Origin: Holophagae bacterium
Lineage (GTDB): Bacteria > Acidobacteriota > Holophagae > Acanthopleuribacterales > Acanthopleuribacteraceae
DNA length: 64,000 nt
Reading direction: 5' to 3'
NCBI GenBank assembly: GCA_029263455.1
Contig: JAJCXM010000019.1
Span: forward strand, 186,001-250,000
A program made the position numbers and the translations under genes. Below, piece by piece: positions 42,820 to 51,625 of this stretch (its first letter is position 1; each line of letters starts with the position of its first letter). The notes beneath the pieces are model-generated. The model had not been told where the DNA came from and ran no database searches. It saw only the letters and a program-made list of their open reading frames with translations.

Positions 42820-43310
42820 TCGGAACTACGGTCCATCTTCACAATATTCCAAGGTGATGGAGGTGCGTCACCTAGGTCGGGCAAATCTGGAAGCGTAATT
42901 AGCGGTGGCTGGAGCAGCGGGAAAGGCGGCGTATTTGGACTCGACAGCTTATTCTGAACCATCAGATCCATCAAGCGAGGTACGTTCTTGCCTTCCACCT
43001 TGACGTCAAACGAGTACATGATAAATTCAGCTTTTCCTTTAATGGTGTTACTCGAAACACCACCGATTGTGCCCGCCTCATCACCAGAACTTGGTACAAA
43101 AAATGACCCTTTTAGCATGATGGGTTGCTTGTCCATCTTAACCGTCATTGAACCTTTGGTTGTATTAGTGGACATGGCGATATTGGGATACGGAATGGGG
43201 ATCGGTCCTCCAGGAGAGGGCGTTTTACATACATCAGGAAAAGCGATGGTAATCCCATTGCTCGTTTTGTGCACAACAGTCAAAAAATTGACGTTGACGG
43301 TAGCGGGCAA
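42816..43310 (-). CDS. DUF4150 PAAR-like spike-tip protein
   Basis: 164 residues. VNVNFLTVVHKTSNGITIAFPDVCKTPSPGGPIPIPYPNIAMSTN is the diagnostic DUF4150 (PAAR-like) start, followed by KQPIMLKGSFFVPSSGDEAGTIGGV and a proline-rich tail. DUF4150 proteins cap VgrG spikes and often carry or recruit effectors. The start is TTG, supported by AAGGAGG 5 nt upstream; no ATG in frame lies near. It opens the island operon, so its upstream gap should hold the island promoter. Confidence 0.88.
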   Translation of the reverse strand: MPATVNVNFLTVVHKTSNGITIAFPDVCKTPSPGGPIPIPYPNIAMSTNTTKGSMTVKMDKQPIMLKGSFFVPSSGDEAGTIGGVSSNTIKGKAEFIMYSFDVKVEGKNVPRLMDLMVQNKLSSPNTPPFPLLQPPLITLPDLPDLGDAPPSPWNIVKMDRSSE

Positions 43311-43500
43311 GTTGGCCTCCTTGTGTCATTGGTATAGATTGGGTGTCTTCGCCGATACGCGATCAGCATTAGAAAAGTTAGCTGTCTATGCCAATATAGA
43401 TATCATCGCCAATCATTGCAACATCGTGCAAGGACCGTTCTGCAAGAGGTAGTAAACGCTGCCGGCTACTAACGCCTGATGACCATGCCATGCAGCAAAA
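43311..43500. other. Gap ahead of the T6SS island operon
   Basis: 190 bp without a supported gene. On the minus strand it must carry the island promoter. TTGGCA followed 17 nt later by TAATGC is a weak candidate; no sigma-54 pattern fits. Confidence 0.4.
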
Positions 43501-44283
43501 CTAAATCGACTTGGGGAACCATGGAAAAAATGCGTTTGTGGTTTGCTGATACCTTCGATACGCCGCACCCCTGGATTTAAGTGATTGCGCCTCGGCTGGC
43601 GGGATCCCACTGAAGCGGGTCAGAAGTAAGTACATGACAAAGGGCGATACCCAGCTTAGCCATCCCCAACCCGCACTTAGCGCCCAAAGTCCAAGCGCAA
43701 ACCAGGCTAGCCATTGGAAAAAATAGTTGGGATGTCGACTATAGCGCCACAGGCCCAGCTCACACACATTCTCTTTACCAGTTGACTGTGACTTGAATCG
43801 AGCTAATTGTGCGTCTGCCATCGATTCGCCAAGCGTGGCAAGAATGAACAGCGAAACAGCGACCCATTCCAGCGCCATCCATTGCGGGTCTGGATTACGA
43901 GCAATGGCCAGCGCCGGTAACATGAGCAAAGAAGCGAATGCCGCTTGCAGCATGAAGAACAGCAAGAAAGAGATACGCGGATAGGAAGACCAAAGCGCCC
44001 GTAAGCTTTTGTAGCGACCGTCTTCATGGCTCCCACGCCACCGAATAAATAGGTAAATGCCTAATCGCCCAGCCCAAATTGCCACCACGAACGCGAGAAG
44101 ATAGCGACGGAACGGCCAACCATCAGACAAAATGCTGAAGCCAACACCCAGGAACAAAATGACAAAGCCCCAGCCAACATCAACAATATCAGGCCTATCA
44201 TTGCGTAAATAGATCAACCATAAGCTGAACATGATTACCATGGAAAAGAGGCAGCCCCAAGTCCACATCAGCCAAAAATCCAT
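43501..44283 (-). CDS. DUF1295-family integral membrane protein
   Basis: 260 residues with about six to seven membrane helices. The signature GLWRYSRHPNYFFQWLAWFALGLWAL and the ending RGAAYRRYQQTTNAFFPWFPK are diagnostic of DUF1295, which is related to 3-oxo-5-alpha-steroid 4-dehydrogenase and isoprenylcysteine methyltransferase-like membrane enzymes. The family probably handles a lipid or isoprenoid; the bacterial substrate is unknown. It is the last gene of the NfeD/stomatin/sigma-54-activator operon, 14 bp after the activator gene, so it may be its target or a passenger. Confidence 0.88.
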   Translation of the reverse strand: MDFWLMWTWGCLFSMVIMFSLWLIYLRNDRPDIVDVGWGFVILFLGVGFSILSDGWPFRRYLLAFVVAIWAGRLGIYLFIRWRGSHEDGRYKSLRALWSSYPRISFLLFFMLQAAFASLLMLPALAIARNPDPQWMALEWVAVSLFILATLGESMADAQLARFKSQSTGKENVCELGLWRYSRHPNYFFQWLAWFALGLWALSAGWGWLSWVSPFVMYLLLTRFSGIPPAEAQSLKSRGAAYRRYQQTTNAFFPWFPKSI

Positions 44284-44297
44284 TGCCTTATCTCCCT

Positions 44298-45761
44298 CTA
44301 TCCGCCGCGGTCAATATCGATATAACGCTTCACCGTACGCCTATCGAGTTCCATAATCCGTCCCACCTGCTGATATGAACCACAACGTTCGTAGAGCATT
44401 GACGCATACGCACCTAACACCCCAGTCGCGTTATGTTTGCCCAAAGCCAATTCCGCTAATGGAGCTTCCGTACGTGATACAGGCATGGTAGGAAAATATT
44501 GTCGGGTCAAAATGATTCGACGTACAGCCTGAGCCAATTCGCGCACGTTTCCTGGCCAGGCATAATGATCCCCCAAATCACGTTTAATCGCTCGCGTACA
44601 TAACTCGATCAAGGAAGGACTTGACTCTCCTGCAATGCGTCCAATTAGGTGCTTGAGTAACAGGGTCAATTCCGCAGGATCTTCAGCGATCCGCTGCCTA
44701 AGGGGTGGAATAGGGATAACGTCTGATGTTAGTCGGTAATAAAGATCATCTCGAAAATCGCCAGATAAACGTAGTGCTTGCACGTCTTGATTAGTCGCGG
44801 CAATAATGCGCCCGCGAAATCGCTGCGCTTCATGACTGCCAACCGGGGTGAATGTTCGTTCTTCAAGTACCTTCAGCAATTTGACTTGAACATCACGTGA
44901 AGTGTCGCCGACCTCATCCAAGAAGATACTTCCAAATGCGCTACAGCGCGCCAACAGACCCGTGTGAGCTTCAACGGCACCGGTAAAGGCGCCCTTGCGG
45001 TAGCCAAAGAGTTCAGCTTCCAACAGTGACTCCGGGTACTGTGTCAGGTTCACTGATAGAAATGCATTCACGAAACTCTCTTTAAAGCGCCCCGAGGCCA
45101 CATCAAAAGGAATAAAAGCGGAACGACCGATGGCTGCTGCAGCTGTACCTTTTCCCGTACCCGTCTCACCTGTCAATAAGGTCGAGAAATCTTCCATCCT
45201 ATTCCAGAACCAAGTGTTGTAGAGATCCATATCATGCGTGAACACGCTGTTCCAGAGCTGGCAACGCAGGGCAATCATCGACTTGCTCGAACCGATAAGG
45301 CTGTGATTTATGAAGTAGTAAGCCCGTCGTATTTGAAAAAAGACACCCAGATAACGTTCCGCTTCATGATCGGAGAATCCAACCGCCACGAGTCTTGACA
45401 GCATCCGATTCGCCGACGCAAATGGCAATGAGCGCTCGTTGCTCTCCATTTGCCTTGCGATCAGTTGATCTAACTCCTCCGTAAACTCATGGAAGATTAG
45501 GAACAAGACAAAGTTTTCAAATAGTTTGCGATCTGCATCCAATTGAAAGGCTGACCGTTTATCGCGGCCCTCAGCAATCATGACCCCAAGCAAGCGCTTC
45601 AATTCAACTACTGCACCAACGATCGGTTTTTCGTTGCGCCCTAAATTTTCAGCTGCGAGTTGGGTATCGAGTTCCACCCGCTCACTGCTGAACGGGTTTG
45701 CAAAGGCAGCACGTCCCACAAGCTTTAGAGTTGATCGCTCCTGGGTTGTGAGCTTACTCAT
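44298..45761 (-). CDS. Sigma-54-dependent activator without a receiver domain
   Basis: 487 residues. The N-terminal 190 residues are helical and unlike a receiver, GAF or PAS domain. The AAA+ region has Walker A GETGTGKG (near 195-202), GYRKGAFTGAVEAHTGLLARC with canonical GAFTGA, GSIFLDEVGD and the expected sensor regions (RIIAATNQ, YYRLTSDVIPIPPLRQR). The C-terminus ends in a Fis-like HTH (SYQQVGRIMELDRRTVKRYI). It should activate sigma-54 promoters in response to an unknown signal. Start overlaps the stop of the second stomatin-like gene (ATGA). It may control its own operon, but I found no fitting -24/-12 site. Confidence 0.92.
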   Translation of the reverse strand: MSKLTTQERSTLKLVGRAAFANPFSSERVELDTQLAAENLGRNEKPIVGAVVELKRLLGVMIAEGRDKRSAFQLDADRKLFENFVLFLIFHEFTEELDQLIARQMESNERSLPFASANRMLSRLVAVGFSDHEAERYLGVFFQIRRAYYFINHSLIGSSKSMIALRCQLWNSVFTHDMDLYNTWFWNRMEDFSTLLTGETGTGKGTAAAAIGRSAFIPFDVASGRFKESFVNAFLSVNLTQYPESLLEAELFGYRKGAFTGAVEAHTGLLARCSAFGSIFLDEVGDTSRDVQVKLLKVLEERTFTPVGSHEAQRFRGRIIAATNQDVQALRLSGDFRDDLYYRLTSDVIPIPPLRQRIAEDPAELTLLLKHLIGRIAGESSPSLIELCTRAIKRDLGDHYAWPGNVRELAQAVRRIILTRQYFPTMPVSRTEAPLAELALGKHNATGVLGAYASMLYERCGSYQQVGRIMELDRRTVKRYIDIDRGG

Positions 45762-46684
45762 TGAGTCGGTTGTTCAAGCCTTAGTTTCTTGAGCAACGAG
45801 TCCAGATCAAACATGTCTGCTGGCAGCAACACTTGGGTTTCGCTATCGGCAAGAGCGCCCACATTGTCAATAAGGCGTTCCGTGAGCTGTAAGCGAACTG
45901 CTTCGGATCCACCAGTAACACAAATCGCAGCAGCCACTTTTTCGATGGATTGCGCCGTTGCTTCAGCTAAGGCACATATCTCACTCGCTTTACCTTGAGC
46001 TTCATTGATACGACGCTGTTTTTCGCCTTGAGACCTGTTGACCAACTCATTGCGAAGCCCTTCTGAACGGTTAATTCTGGATTGGGCGTCGCCTTGCGCC
46101 TTAGAGAATATCGCTTTGCGGTTCCTCTCTGCGGTCACCTGTTTCTCCATCGACTGGTGAACCGTTACTGGCGGCTCAATATTCTTTATTTCGTAACGGT
46201 GTACGCGCATACCCCATTCCTGCCCTGTCTGTTCTAAGGTTTCCACTACTTTTGCACTAATAACGTCACGTTCTTCAAAAGACTGGTCCAATGGGATTTG
46301 TCCCATCACGGAACGCGTCGTTGTCTGCGCGAGCAACATGGCCGCTTGGCGATAATCCACAATGCCGTAAGCCGCTTTTACTGGATCAAGCACGCTGATG
46401 TAAATGACGCCATCGACCATAACTTTGACTTCGTCTTTGGTGAAGCATTCCTGTGGCGGCACCTCAATCGTTTCCTCTTTGAGATCCAAAATAAAGACCA
46501 CCTTATCTACAAAGGGAATCAAAATATGGAATCCCGAATTTAAGGTACTGTGGTACTTCCCCAGTCTCTCAACTAAATAGGCGTAGCGCTGAGGGACGAT
46601 TCTGACCGACTTAATAAGCTTCACCACGACGACGAGCAAGACGATTAATAGAAAGATAAGCGATATGGTTTCAAATATTATCAT
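45758..46684 (-). CDS. SPFH/stomatin-like protein 2
   Basis: 308 residues. An N-terminal membrane hairpin (about 5-25) precedes an SPFH domain (RIVPQRYAYLVERLGKYHSTLNSGFHILIPFVDKVVFILDLKEETIEVPPQECFTKDEVKVMVDGVIYISV) and a charged coiled coil (QVTAERNRKAIFSKAQGDAQSRINRSEGLRNELVNRSQGEKQRRINEAQGKASEICALAEATAQSI). Such proteins form oligomeric membrane platforms, and QmcA-type relatives act with NfeD proteins. It overlaps the sigma-54 activator start by 4 bp and lies 10 bp after the other stomatin gene. Confidence 0.93.
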   Translation of the reverse strand: MIIFETISLIFLLIVLLVVVVKLIKSVRIVPQRYAYLVERLGKYHSTLNSGFHILIPFVDKVVFILDLKEETIEVPPQECFTKDEVKVMVDGVIYISVLDPVKAAYGIVDYRQAAMLLAQTTTRSVMGQIPLDQSFEERDVISAKVVETLEQTGQEWGMRVHRYEIKNIEPPVTVHQSMEKQVTAERNRKAIFSKAQGDAQSRINRSEGLRNELVNRSQGEKQRRINEAQGKASEICALAEATAQSIEKVAAAICVTGGSEAVRLQLTERLIDNVGALADSETQVLLPADMFDLDSLLKKLRLEQPTQ

Positions 46685-46694
46685 TTCAGCCCCC

Positions 46695-47612
46695 TCACCC
46701 TTTTCCCGACATGCCCTGCGACACGTGCCCTACGCCCTCAAAAAAGCCCTTAATATTGGCTAGATCTGCGGGGACCACACTAACATCCGCCCCATTCATA
46801 ACACGCCCCAACTCTTTGAGGTATTGCTCGACGACGCGCATGCGAACAGCCTCTTTGCCGCCCGGCTGTTGAATAGCCTGCGCCACTCGTTGGATGCCTT
46901 GGGCCGTAGCTTCAGCCTCAAGCGTGATAGCTAACGCGCGTCCATCGGCTTCGTTGATTCGTTTCTGGCGTTCGCCTTGGGATACATTGATCATTTCTTG
47001 GCGTTCGCCCTCGGAAATAACCGAAACCGATTCTTTCTGCGCCGTGGCGATAGTGACATCTGCTCGGCGTTCCCGTTCCGCCTCCATCTGCTTCTCCAAG
47101 GTATGAATGACATGCGCGGACGGCGATATATTCATAATTTCGTAGCGTAAAACCTTGATTCCCCAAGGGTTCGATGCCTTGTCTATTTCCGTAACTACTG
47201 CCTGATTGAGGTTATCTCGTTCATAGAACGATTTATCAAGTGTCAATTTACCTATTTCTGAACGCATCGTTGTCTGTGCCAAATTGATAGCTGCGCGACG
47301 GTAATTCTCAATGCCATAAGACGCCTGTTTGGGGTCCATGACTTTGAGGTACACCAAACCATCGACCTGTACTTGGATATTGTCACGTGTGATACAAGAC
47401 TGGGGCGGCACATCAAAGACCTGCTCTCTTGTTTCATGACGATAAGAAATTTTGTCGATAAAGGGAATGAGGATATGAAATCCTGGCTCTAATACGGCGT
47501 GAAACCTACCCAATCGTTCTTTTACACACGCTAAGCGTGTCGGCACAATGACAGCCGTCTTAGATAAGATAATCCACATCAGGATAAAAATAACCGCAAG
47601 TGTTGTGAACAT
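46695..47612 (-). CDS. SPFH/stomatin-like protein 1 (QmcA-like)
   Basis: 305 residues from ATG 47612, overlapping the NfeD stop as TGATG with GGGGAGG 6 nt upstream; the frame extending to 47648 is rejected. The plan is as in protein 2: an N-terminal membrane helix, an SPFH domain (TAVIVPTRLACVKERLGRFHAVLEPGFHILIPFIDKI...), and a coiled coil with the repeat QGERQKRINEADGRALAITLEAEATAQGIQ. The two stomatins are clearly paralogous and probably assemble together as a heterooligomer. Confidence 0.93.
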   Translation of the reverse strand: MFTTLAVIFILMWIILSKTAVIVPTRLACVKERLGRFHAVLEPGFHILIPFIDKISYRHETREQVFDVPPQSCITRDNIQVQVDGLVYLKVMDPKQASYGIENYRRAAINLAQTTMRSEIGKLTLDKSFYERDNLNQAVVTEIDKASNPWGIKVLRYEIMNISPSAHVIHTLEKQMEAERERRADVTIATAQKESVSVISEGERQEMINVSQGERQKRINEADGRALAITLEAEATAQGIQRVAQAIQQPGGKEAVRMRVVEQYLKELGRVMNGADVSVVPADLANIKGFFEGVGHVSQGMSGKG

Positions 47613-48067
47613 CAGTTTTCCTCCCCTTCTATTGGTTCCACGATCCATCTCAAATTGTCGCGTGAAAGTAAGCGAGCACGCCCACCGGGTCGCAATTGGC
47701 CACCCAGAGATTCGGCGTCCCAGTGCGTGCCCCGAAATTGGATTCGACCCTTCATCTGATCCGGTTCAAAAGCTTCAATAACATCAACCTCAAGGCCATA
47801 GGCTTCGCTGTCTTCGTCGATATTACCCTTCTCCAGGTCACCCTTTATGTAACGAGTGAGTACGCTGCGAATCGTCAGCACCAGTGTCATCGACAAGACA
47901 ACCCACCAAACCACCATCGCCATCCAGCTTTGCAACAAACCTAACCACACAGCTGCAGCCACTAAGAGTGCAGAAACACCAAAAAAGACAGTGATGAGGC
48001 CCGGTAACATCAGTTCCAACAAAATCAGAACCACGCCAAGGATGAGCCAAAATGTTAACGGATTCAT
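47612..48067 (-). CDS. NfeD-family membrane protein (short form)
   Basis: 151 residues. Three hydrophobic segments (LTFWLILGVVLILLELMLPGLITVFFGVSALLVAAAVWLGLL, then SWMAMVVWWVVLSMTLVLTI) are followed by a C-terminal OB-fold-like domain (GRIQFRGTHWDAESLGGQLRPGGRARLLSRDNLRWIVEPI). Short NfeD proteins are co-encoded with SPFH proteins and help stabilise their membrane assemblies. It is the first gene of the five-gene unit. A CATAAT -10-like sequence lies in the gap upstream. Confidence 0.9.
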   Translation of the reverse strand: MNPLTFWLILGVVLILLELMLPGLITVFFGVSALLVAAAVWLGLLQSWMAMVVWWVVLSMTLVLTIRSVLTRYIKGDLEKGNIDEDSEAYGLEVDVIEAFEPDQMKGRIQFRGTHWDAESLGGQLRPGGRARLLSRDNLRWIVEPIEGEEN

Positions 48068-48457
48068 GGCAAATCTAACTCCAAATATCTGATTATGAAC
48101 TTGGCAATGGATGAGTTTATCATCTTTTTGTCGCAGGATTCAGCGGCATTCTGGCCTGACAGACAGACGAAACGCACGGCAAATCAGATGCTCTGTTACA
48201 AAATAAACCGTCACCATGTCAAACGACTTGCGAATGGCACCGAAAGCTCGTCGGGACCTCACTAGCAGAATTCGGATTGACCTCTTAACACGCTGTTCTT
48301 GACCTGCGAACTTGCTGCGATCTTTCACAGGCCAAGACTCAAGCACAACGACTCTGCCATTCCTCACGCTGTAAGCGCACGGAAAGAACCGCGAGAGCGC
48401 GCAGAGATCCGCGAAAGTCCAGAAAGAGTTGGGGCGCTATCAGCGCCCCAACATTTC
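48068..48457. other. Gap between the NfeD operon promoter region and the SRPBCC gene
   Basis: About 390 bp with no supported gene. It holds the NfeD operon promoter region (right of 48068 on the minus strand), the terminator at 48428-48452, and a purine-rich stretch between. The long plus-strand frame crossing it overlaps the SRPBCC gene and is judged spurious. Confidence 0.45.
48428..48452 (-). terminator. Strong hairpin terminator after the SRPBCC-GyrI-like gene
   Basis: GTTGGGGCGC-TATCA-GCGCCCCAAC is a perfect 10-bp stem, 5 nt past the stop codon of the minus-strand gene. On that strand it is followed by TCTTTCT. Confidence 0.75.
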
Positions 48458-49477
48458 TTACTCGATAGGGAAGAAGATATGCGTAATGAGTTCTTCTTCG
48501 GGTGTGTTTCCGGGATCGTTTATGTACTCGTCCCACGAATTGCCAACTGGTTCGTAATTATAGACAGCCAAGAAAGCGTCTACTTTCTCGTATGTCTGCG
48601 GGAGGTTGTGATAAGCACCCGTGTGCACAAATCTCACTGCTTTGCCTTCGTGCAATTCTCCAATTTGTACATCGTCAGAAAGCGCTGCGTCCGGTTTGCC
48701 TGTGAGAGGAATTCCCGCGTCAAAACCAAAGACAGATCCTTCCATCTTGGTATTGATGAGAATCGGTGGGCTAGCTTGTTCGAGACTGGCTACACCGATT
48801 GCCGCGAGAATACGTCCATAAGCCGTGCCTATGACAACACCAATCTGGTCTGGCTCTTCCATATTACCTTCGCCGGCGAGATAGGCGTAAGGAATGGCTT
48901 TGGTTTCAACCACTTCAGCATCCAACCCAGTAAAGTCGACCTGTGGTTGCGACTCTGCTAACTGCTTGAATGAAGCTAGGCCTTTTTCGTAGTCGGCTCC
49001 GATCCACTTATCAAGCATCAAGCCCATATACCGAGCAATTGGGTTCATACCCAAGTCCGTGTCAAAACCCCACGATACTTTGCTACCCGTGCCATCTGCC
49101 TCAATACGATAAAAAGCCTCGGCGGTTCCTTGATCCCCAAAATCCAAAGTCACCAGCACCTCTGAACAAGGCGTATCACTGGTAATTATCTGGCTACCAA
49201 CGCCTACCGAAGGGTCTTCACTTGTCCAAGCCATCTTGGCACCAACACCCCAGTCCGGGCCCGAAAAGGTGTACTTCGTATCTGGATCAAGTTTTGCCCA
49301 AGGCGACCAACGATTGAAACCACGGTAACTATGAAGCAATGCATGCACATGACACGGCGACGCTTGAACGACAGTCGATCGTTCCACATGGACCGTTTTT
49401 GGTAAGAAGAATGCAACCACGGCCGCCAATATGATGATCACAACAAGGAAAATAAACAACTTCTTCAGTATCTTCAA
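48458..49477 (-). CDS. SRPBCC-domain plus GyrI-like effector-binding protein, membrane anchored
   Basis: 339 residues from TTG 49477, with GGAGGG 5 nt upstream; the GTG at 49489 lies in that ribosome site and is unlikely. One N-terminal membrane helix (KKLFIFLVVIIILAAVVAFFLP), then an SRPBCC-like domain (VHVERSTVVQASPCHVHALLHSYRGFNRWSPWAKLDPDTKYTFSGPDWGVGAKMAW) up to about residue 170, then a GyrI-like effector-binding domain (VVETKAIPYAYLAGEGNMEEPDQIG..., HEGKAVRFVHTGAYHNLPQTYEKVDAFLAVYNY). Such proteins probably bind hydrophobic small molecules; the ligand is unknown. It may share a transcript with the 681-residue secreted-protein gene upstream. Confidence 0.85.
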   Translation of the reverse strand: MKILKKLFIFLVVIIILAAVVAFFLPKTVHVERSTVVQASPCHVHALLHSYRGFNRWSPWAKLDPDTKYTFSGPDWGVGAKMAWTSEDPSVGVGSQIITSDTPCSEVLVTLDFGDQGTAEAFYRIEADGTGSKVSWGFDTDLGMNPIARYMGLMLDKWIGADYEKGLASFKQLAESQPQVDFTGLDAEVVETKAIPYAYLAGEGNMEEPDQIGVVIGTAYGRILAAIGVASLEQASPPILINTKMEGSVFGFDAGIPLTGKPDAALSDDVQIGELHEGKAVRFVHTGAYHNLPQTYEKVDAFLAVYNYEPVGNSWDEYINDPGNTPEEELITHIFFPIE

Positions 49478-49556
49478 GGATCCCTCCACAAATAAGAATG
49501 AGCTTCAATAGTCATAACATAAATAACCTTGAAATAGCGATGAGTAGCAGTGATGC

Positions 49557-51602
49557 CTATTTCACCAAAGAAGGGTTCGCGAACAAGAAGGCCGGGTTGG
49601 CGCCTGGATAAGTTCCACGTAAGAATATGGCGCTGAACGCCTCATCGGCTGTAAGACGCACGGCGAATCCATTTGCTTGAGTGAAGGTATCACCAAAAAC
49701 CGCCAACGTCTTTGAGCGCACACCTAGACTCGTAGCTAAAGTCTTCGATTCGAGGATGTTACCTTGTTCATTCAATAGCTCACCACGAATATCCGTGGCT
49801 GAGGTACCAATGTTAACCAGGGCCATGCCATCAAAAACCAGGTCTTGTTCGCCGAGGAAGACGAGGACTTCACTTACACCATCGCCATTCTGGTGGACAA
49901 AAGCAGACGCCGCCTGGCCCGTTGCCGATTTATAGGCCGCAGAGACAAGCACTTTTCCGCTCGCTAATGAGGCAATATGAGACACGTCCTGGCCCATAAA
50001 AAAGTCGGCAGCAGGCACTCTCCTCAATTCACCAGCCATCAACGGAACATTCTGAGCAAACACAATAGAGCCATTGTTTTGATAACCAGTGATGGTTGCC
50101 AATTCCGTGGAGTTACCCGTGTTCAGTAGGAGTACGTCGGTCTCAAAACCGCCACCGACTCGGGTGATATGTGGAATCCAACGTTCCACGATAAAAATGT
50201 CGGTTTCTGGATGGGGATTGTTGGCGTAAAGGAAACTGGGTTCATTGCCCAAGTAAGTGCCTTTCAAAAAGGTGGCTGCGAGATTTTGACTGGAGGTGAT
50301 GTGCAAAACGCGGTCACTGGCATCGGCGAATACAGAATCAAACGTAGAAATATATTTGCCATTAATGGCGAGTGCATTACTCAGGGTAGCGTTTGCCGCG
50401 TTTCCACCCACAAGTTCGGCCGTGACCAGAGCCTCAGCGCTACCCGTGTTAACGAGTGCCATACCATCAAAGATGAGGTCCCATTCGCCAGGATAAGCCC
50501 AGTACTCGCGACTGTGTGACGCATCCTCTGCAAGGTGGGCCGTGGCCGCTTGACCATTGGCTGCTCGGTAGGCAATGACAGATTTCACGTCGTCTGCTCC
50601 CGTTAATCCAAAATGAGTGGGGTTTTGGCCCGGAAACAGTGTTTGTACCTGGACGCGTCTTATTTCTCGGCCATTCATGGTGATATCCACCTCGGCCAAA
50701 TTATCGCCCTGCCCGTTCATAGCTCGCACACGTAGGATGCTCTGGGCTGGCGCGGAATTCCAAAAAATCAGTTCCGCTTCAAATCCTCCCGTGGGGCTGG
50801 TCATATGAGGCAACATGCGCGTAAAAGAATCGGTTGGCGGCGGTTCATCTGGCGTCAGATCGCGGTAGAACGCGTTCTTGGCCGAGGTCGAGAATCCGCC
50901 TACATCTGTCTCGACATAACTAATGACAAAAACGGGCCAACGTTTGTCTTCAGATACGAAATAGGCGTAGGAGACAGTATCGGTCTTAATCAAGAACCCC
51001 GCAGTCATATCCTCTATTTTTTGTTCGGTTCGCACTCGTATGGCGTTTTGAAACGTCTCACCGTTAATCGTCAAAGAACCCGAGGCATCACATTCTGTTT
51101 CGATGGTACCCGTCCGTTCTATTTGGCCGCCACCGGTATTGAAACTGGCGCTAAAGACGTCATCGGACTCAACTCCGTAACTCATTGGGAACGGGAAAAA
51201 GGTTGCTCCATCGGCATAAATCGCACTTACGCCTTGCCCAAATACGCCGAGCAGCGTCACTTCGTTTTGCGTAACTTCGTAAAAGACATAATTCGGTGAA
51301 CCATTCACATCTTCGAATTCGGCATGGGTCGCCCTGGGATAAGAAGAACCTAGTGTTGTAAACAGCGGGTCTACCATTTCAACCGTTCGATCGAACTGCG
51401 AATCGCGGACCAGATTGTTGAATACCCAGTTTTGACCTTGACCAGGATTGCCTTCCATCAAGGTATCGGGAACCACACCGAGCAGTTCGTATTGATCACC
51501 AATAGACCAAAAATCATCACGTGTAATCGTCAATTGTGAATAAGCCAGTGGCGAAACGCACCACACCATCAAACAGAAAAAGGTTCTCAAGAATGCCTCC
51601 AA
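49557..51602 (-). CDS. Secreted protein with two tandem ~200-residue repeats
   Basis: 681 residues. A signal peptide (about 1-22, ending AYSQ) precedes a unique domain of about 240 residues. Two copies of one domain follow, at about 262-465 and 474-681. Shared landmarks are PHxT..GGFE..., ...NTG.., FFxGQ/FPGQ..., YK/RxA.GQAA, W/LxFDGMALVN, and FLRGTY/FLKGTY before NPxxLYANN / NPAFLFANP. No enzymatic motif or named family is recognisable; it may be a cell-surface or matrix protein. Its stop is about 80 bp upstream of the SRPBCC start. Confidence 0.8.
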   Translation of the reverse strand: MEAFLRTFFCLMVWCVSPLAYSQLTITRDDFWSIGDQYELLGVVPDTLMEGNPGQGQNWVFNNLVRDSQFDRTVEMVDPLFTTLGSSYPRATHAEFEDVNGSPNYVFYEVTQNEVTLLGVFGQGVSAIYADGATFFPFPMSYGVESDDVFSASFNTGGGQIERTGTIETECDASGSLTINGETFQNAIRVRTEQKIEDMTAGFLIKTDTVSYAYFVSEDKRWPVFVISYVETDVGGFSTSAKNAFYRDLTPDEPPPTDSFTRMLPHMTSPTGGFEAELIFWNSAPAQSILRVRAMNGQGDNLAEVDITMNGREIRRVQVQTLFPGQNPTHFGLTGADDVKSVIAYRAANGQAATAHLAEDASHSREYWAYPGEWDLIFDGMALVNTGSAEALVTAELVGGNAANATLSNALAINGKYISTFDSVFADASDRVLHITSSQNLAATFLKGTYLGNEPSFLYANNPHPETDIFIVERWIPHITRVGGGFETDVLLLNTGNSTELATITGYQNNGSIVFAQNVPLMAGELRRVPAADFFMGQDVSHIASLASGKVLVSAAYKSATGQAASAFVHQNGDGVSEVLVFLGEQDLVFDGMALVNIGTSATDIRGELLNEQGNILESKTLATSLGVRSKTLAVFGDTFTQANGFAVRLTADEAFSAIFLRGTYPGANPAFLFANPSLVK

Positions 51603-51625
51603 AAAAGGATATATGACTAATGAGT

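Noticed and set aside
48053-48085. A GG-N10-GC pattern (TTGGAGTTAGATTTGCC) before the NfeD start as a sigma-54 promoter
   Set aside because: It overlaps the probable ribosome site and ends at the ATG, so transcription would begin inside the gene; it is a chance match.
48299-48961. 220-codon plus-strand frame
   Set aside because: It runs through the terminator and antisense to the well-supported SRPBCC-GyrI-like gene; there is no ribosome site.
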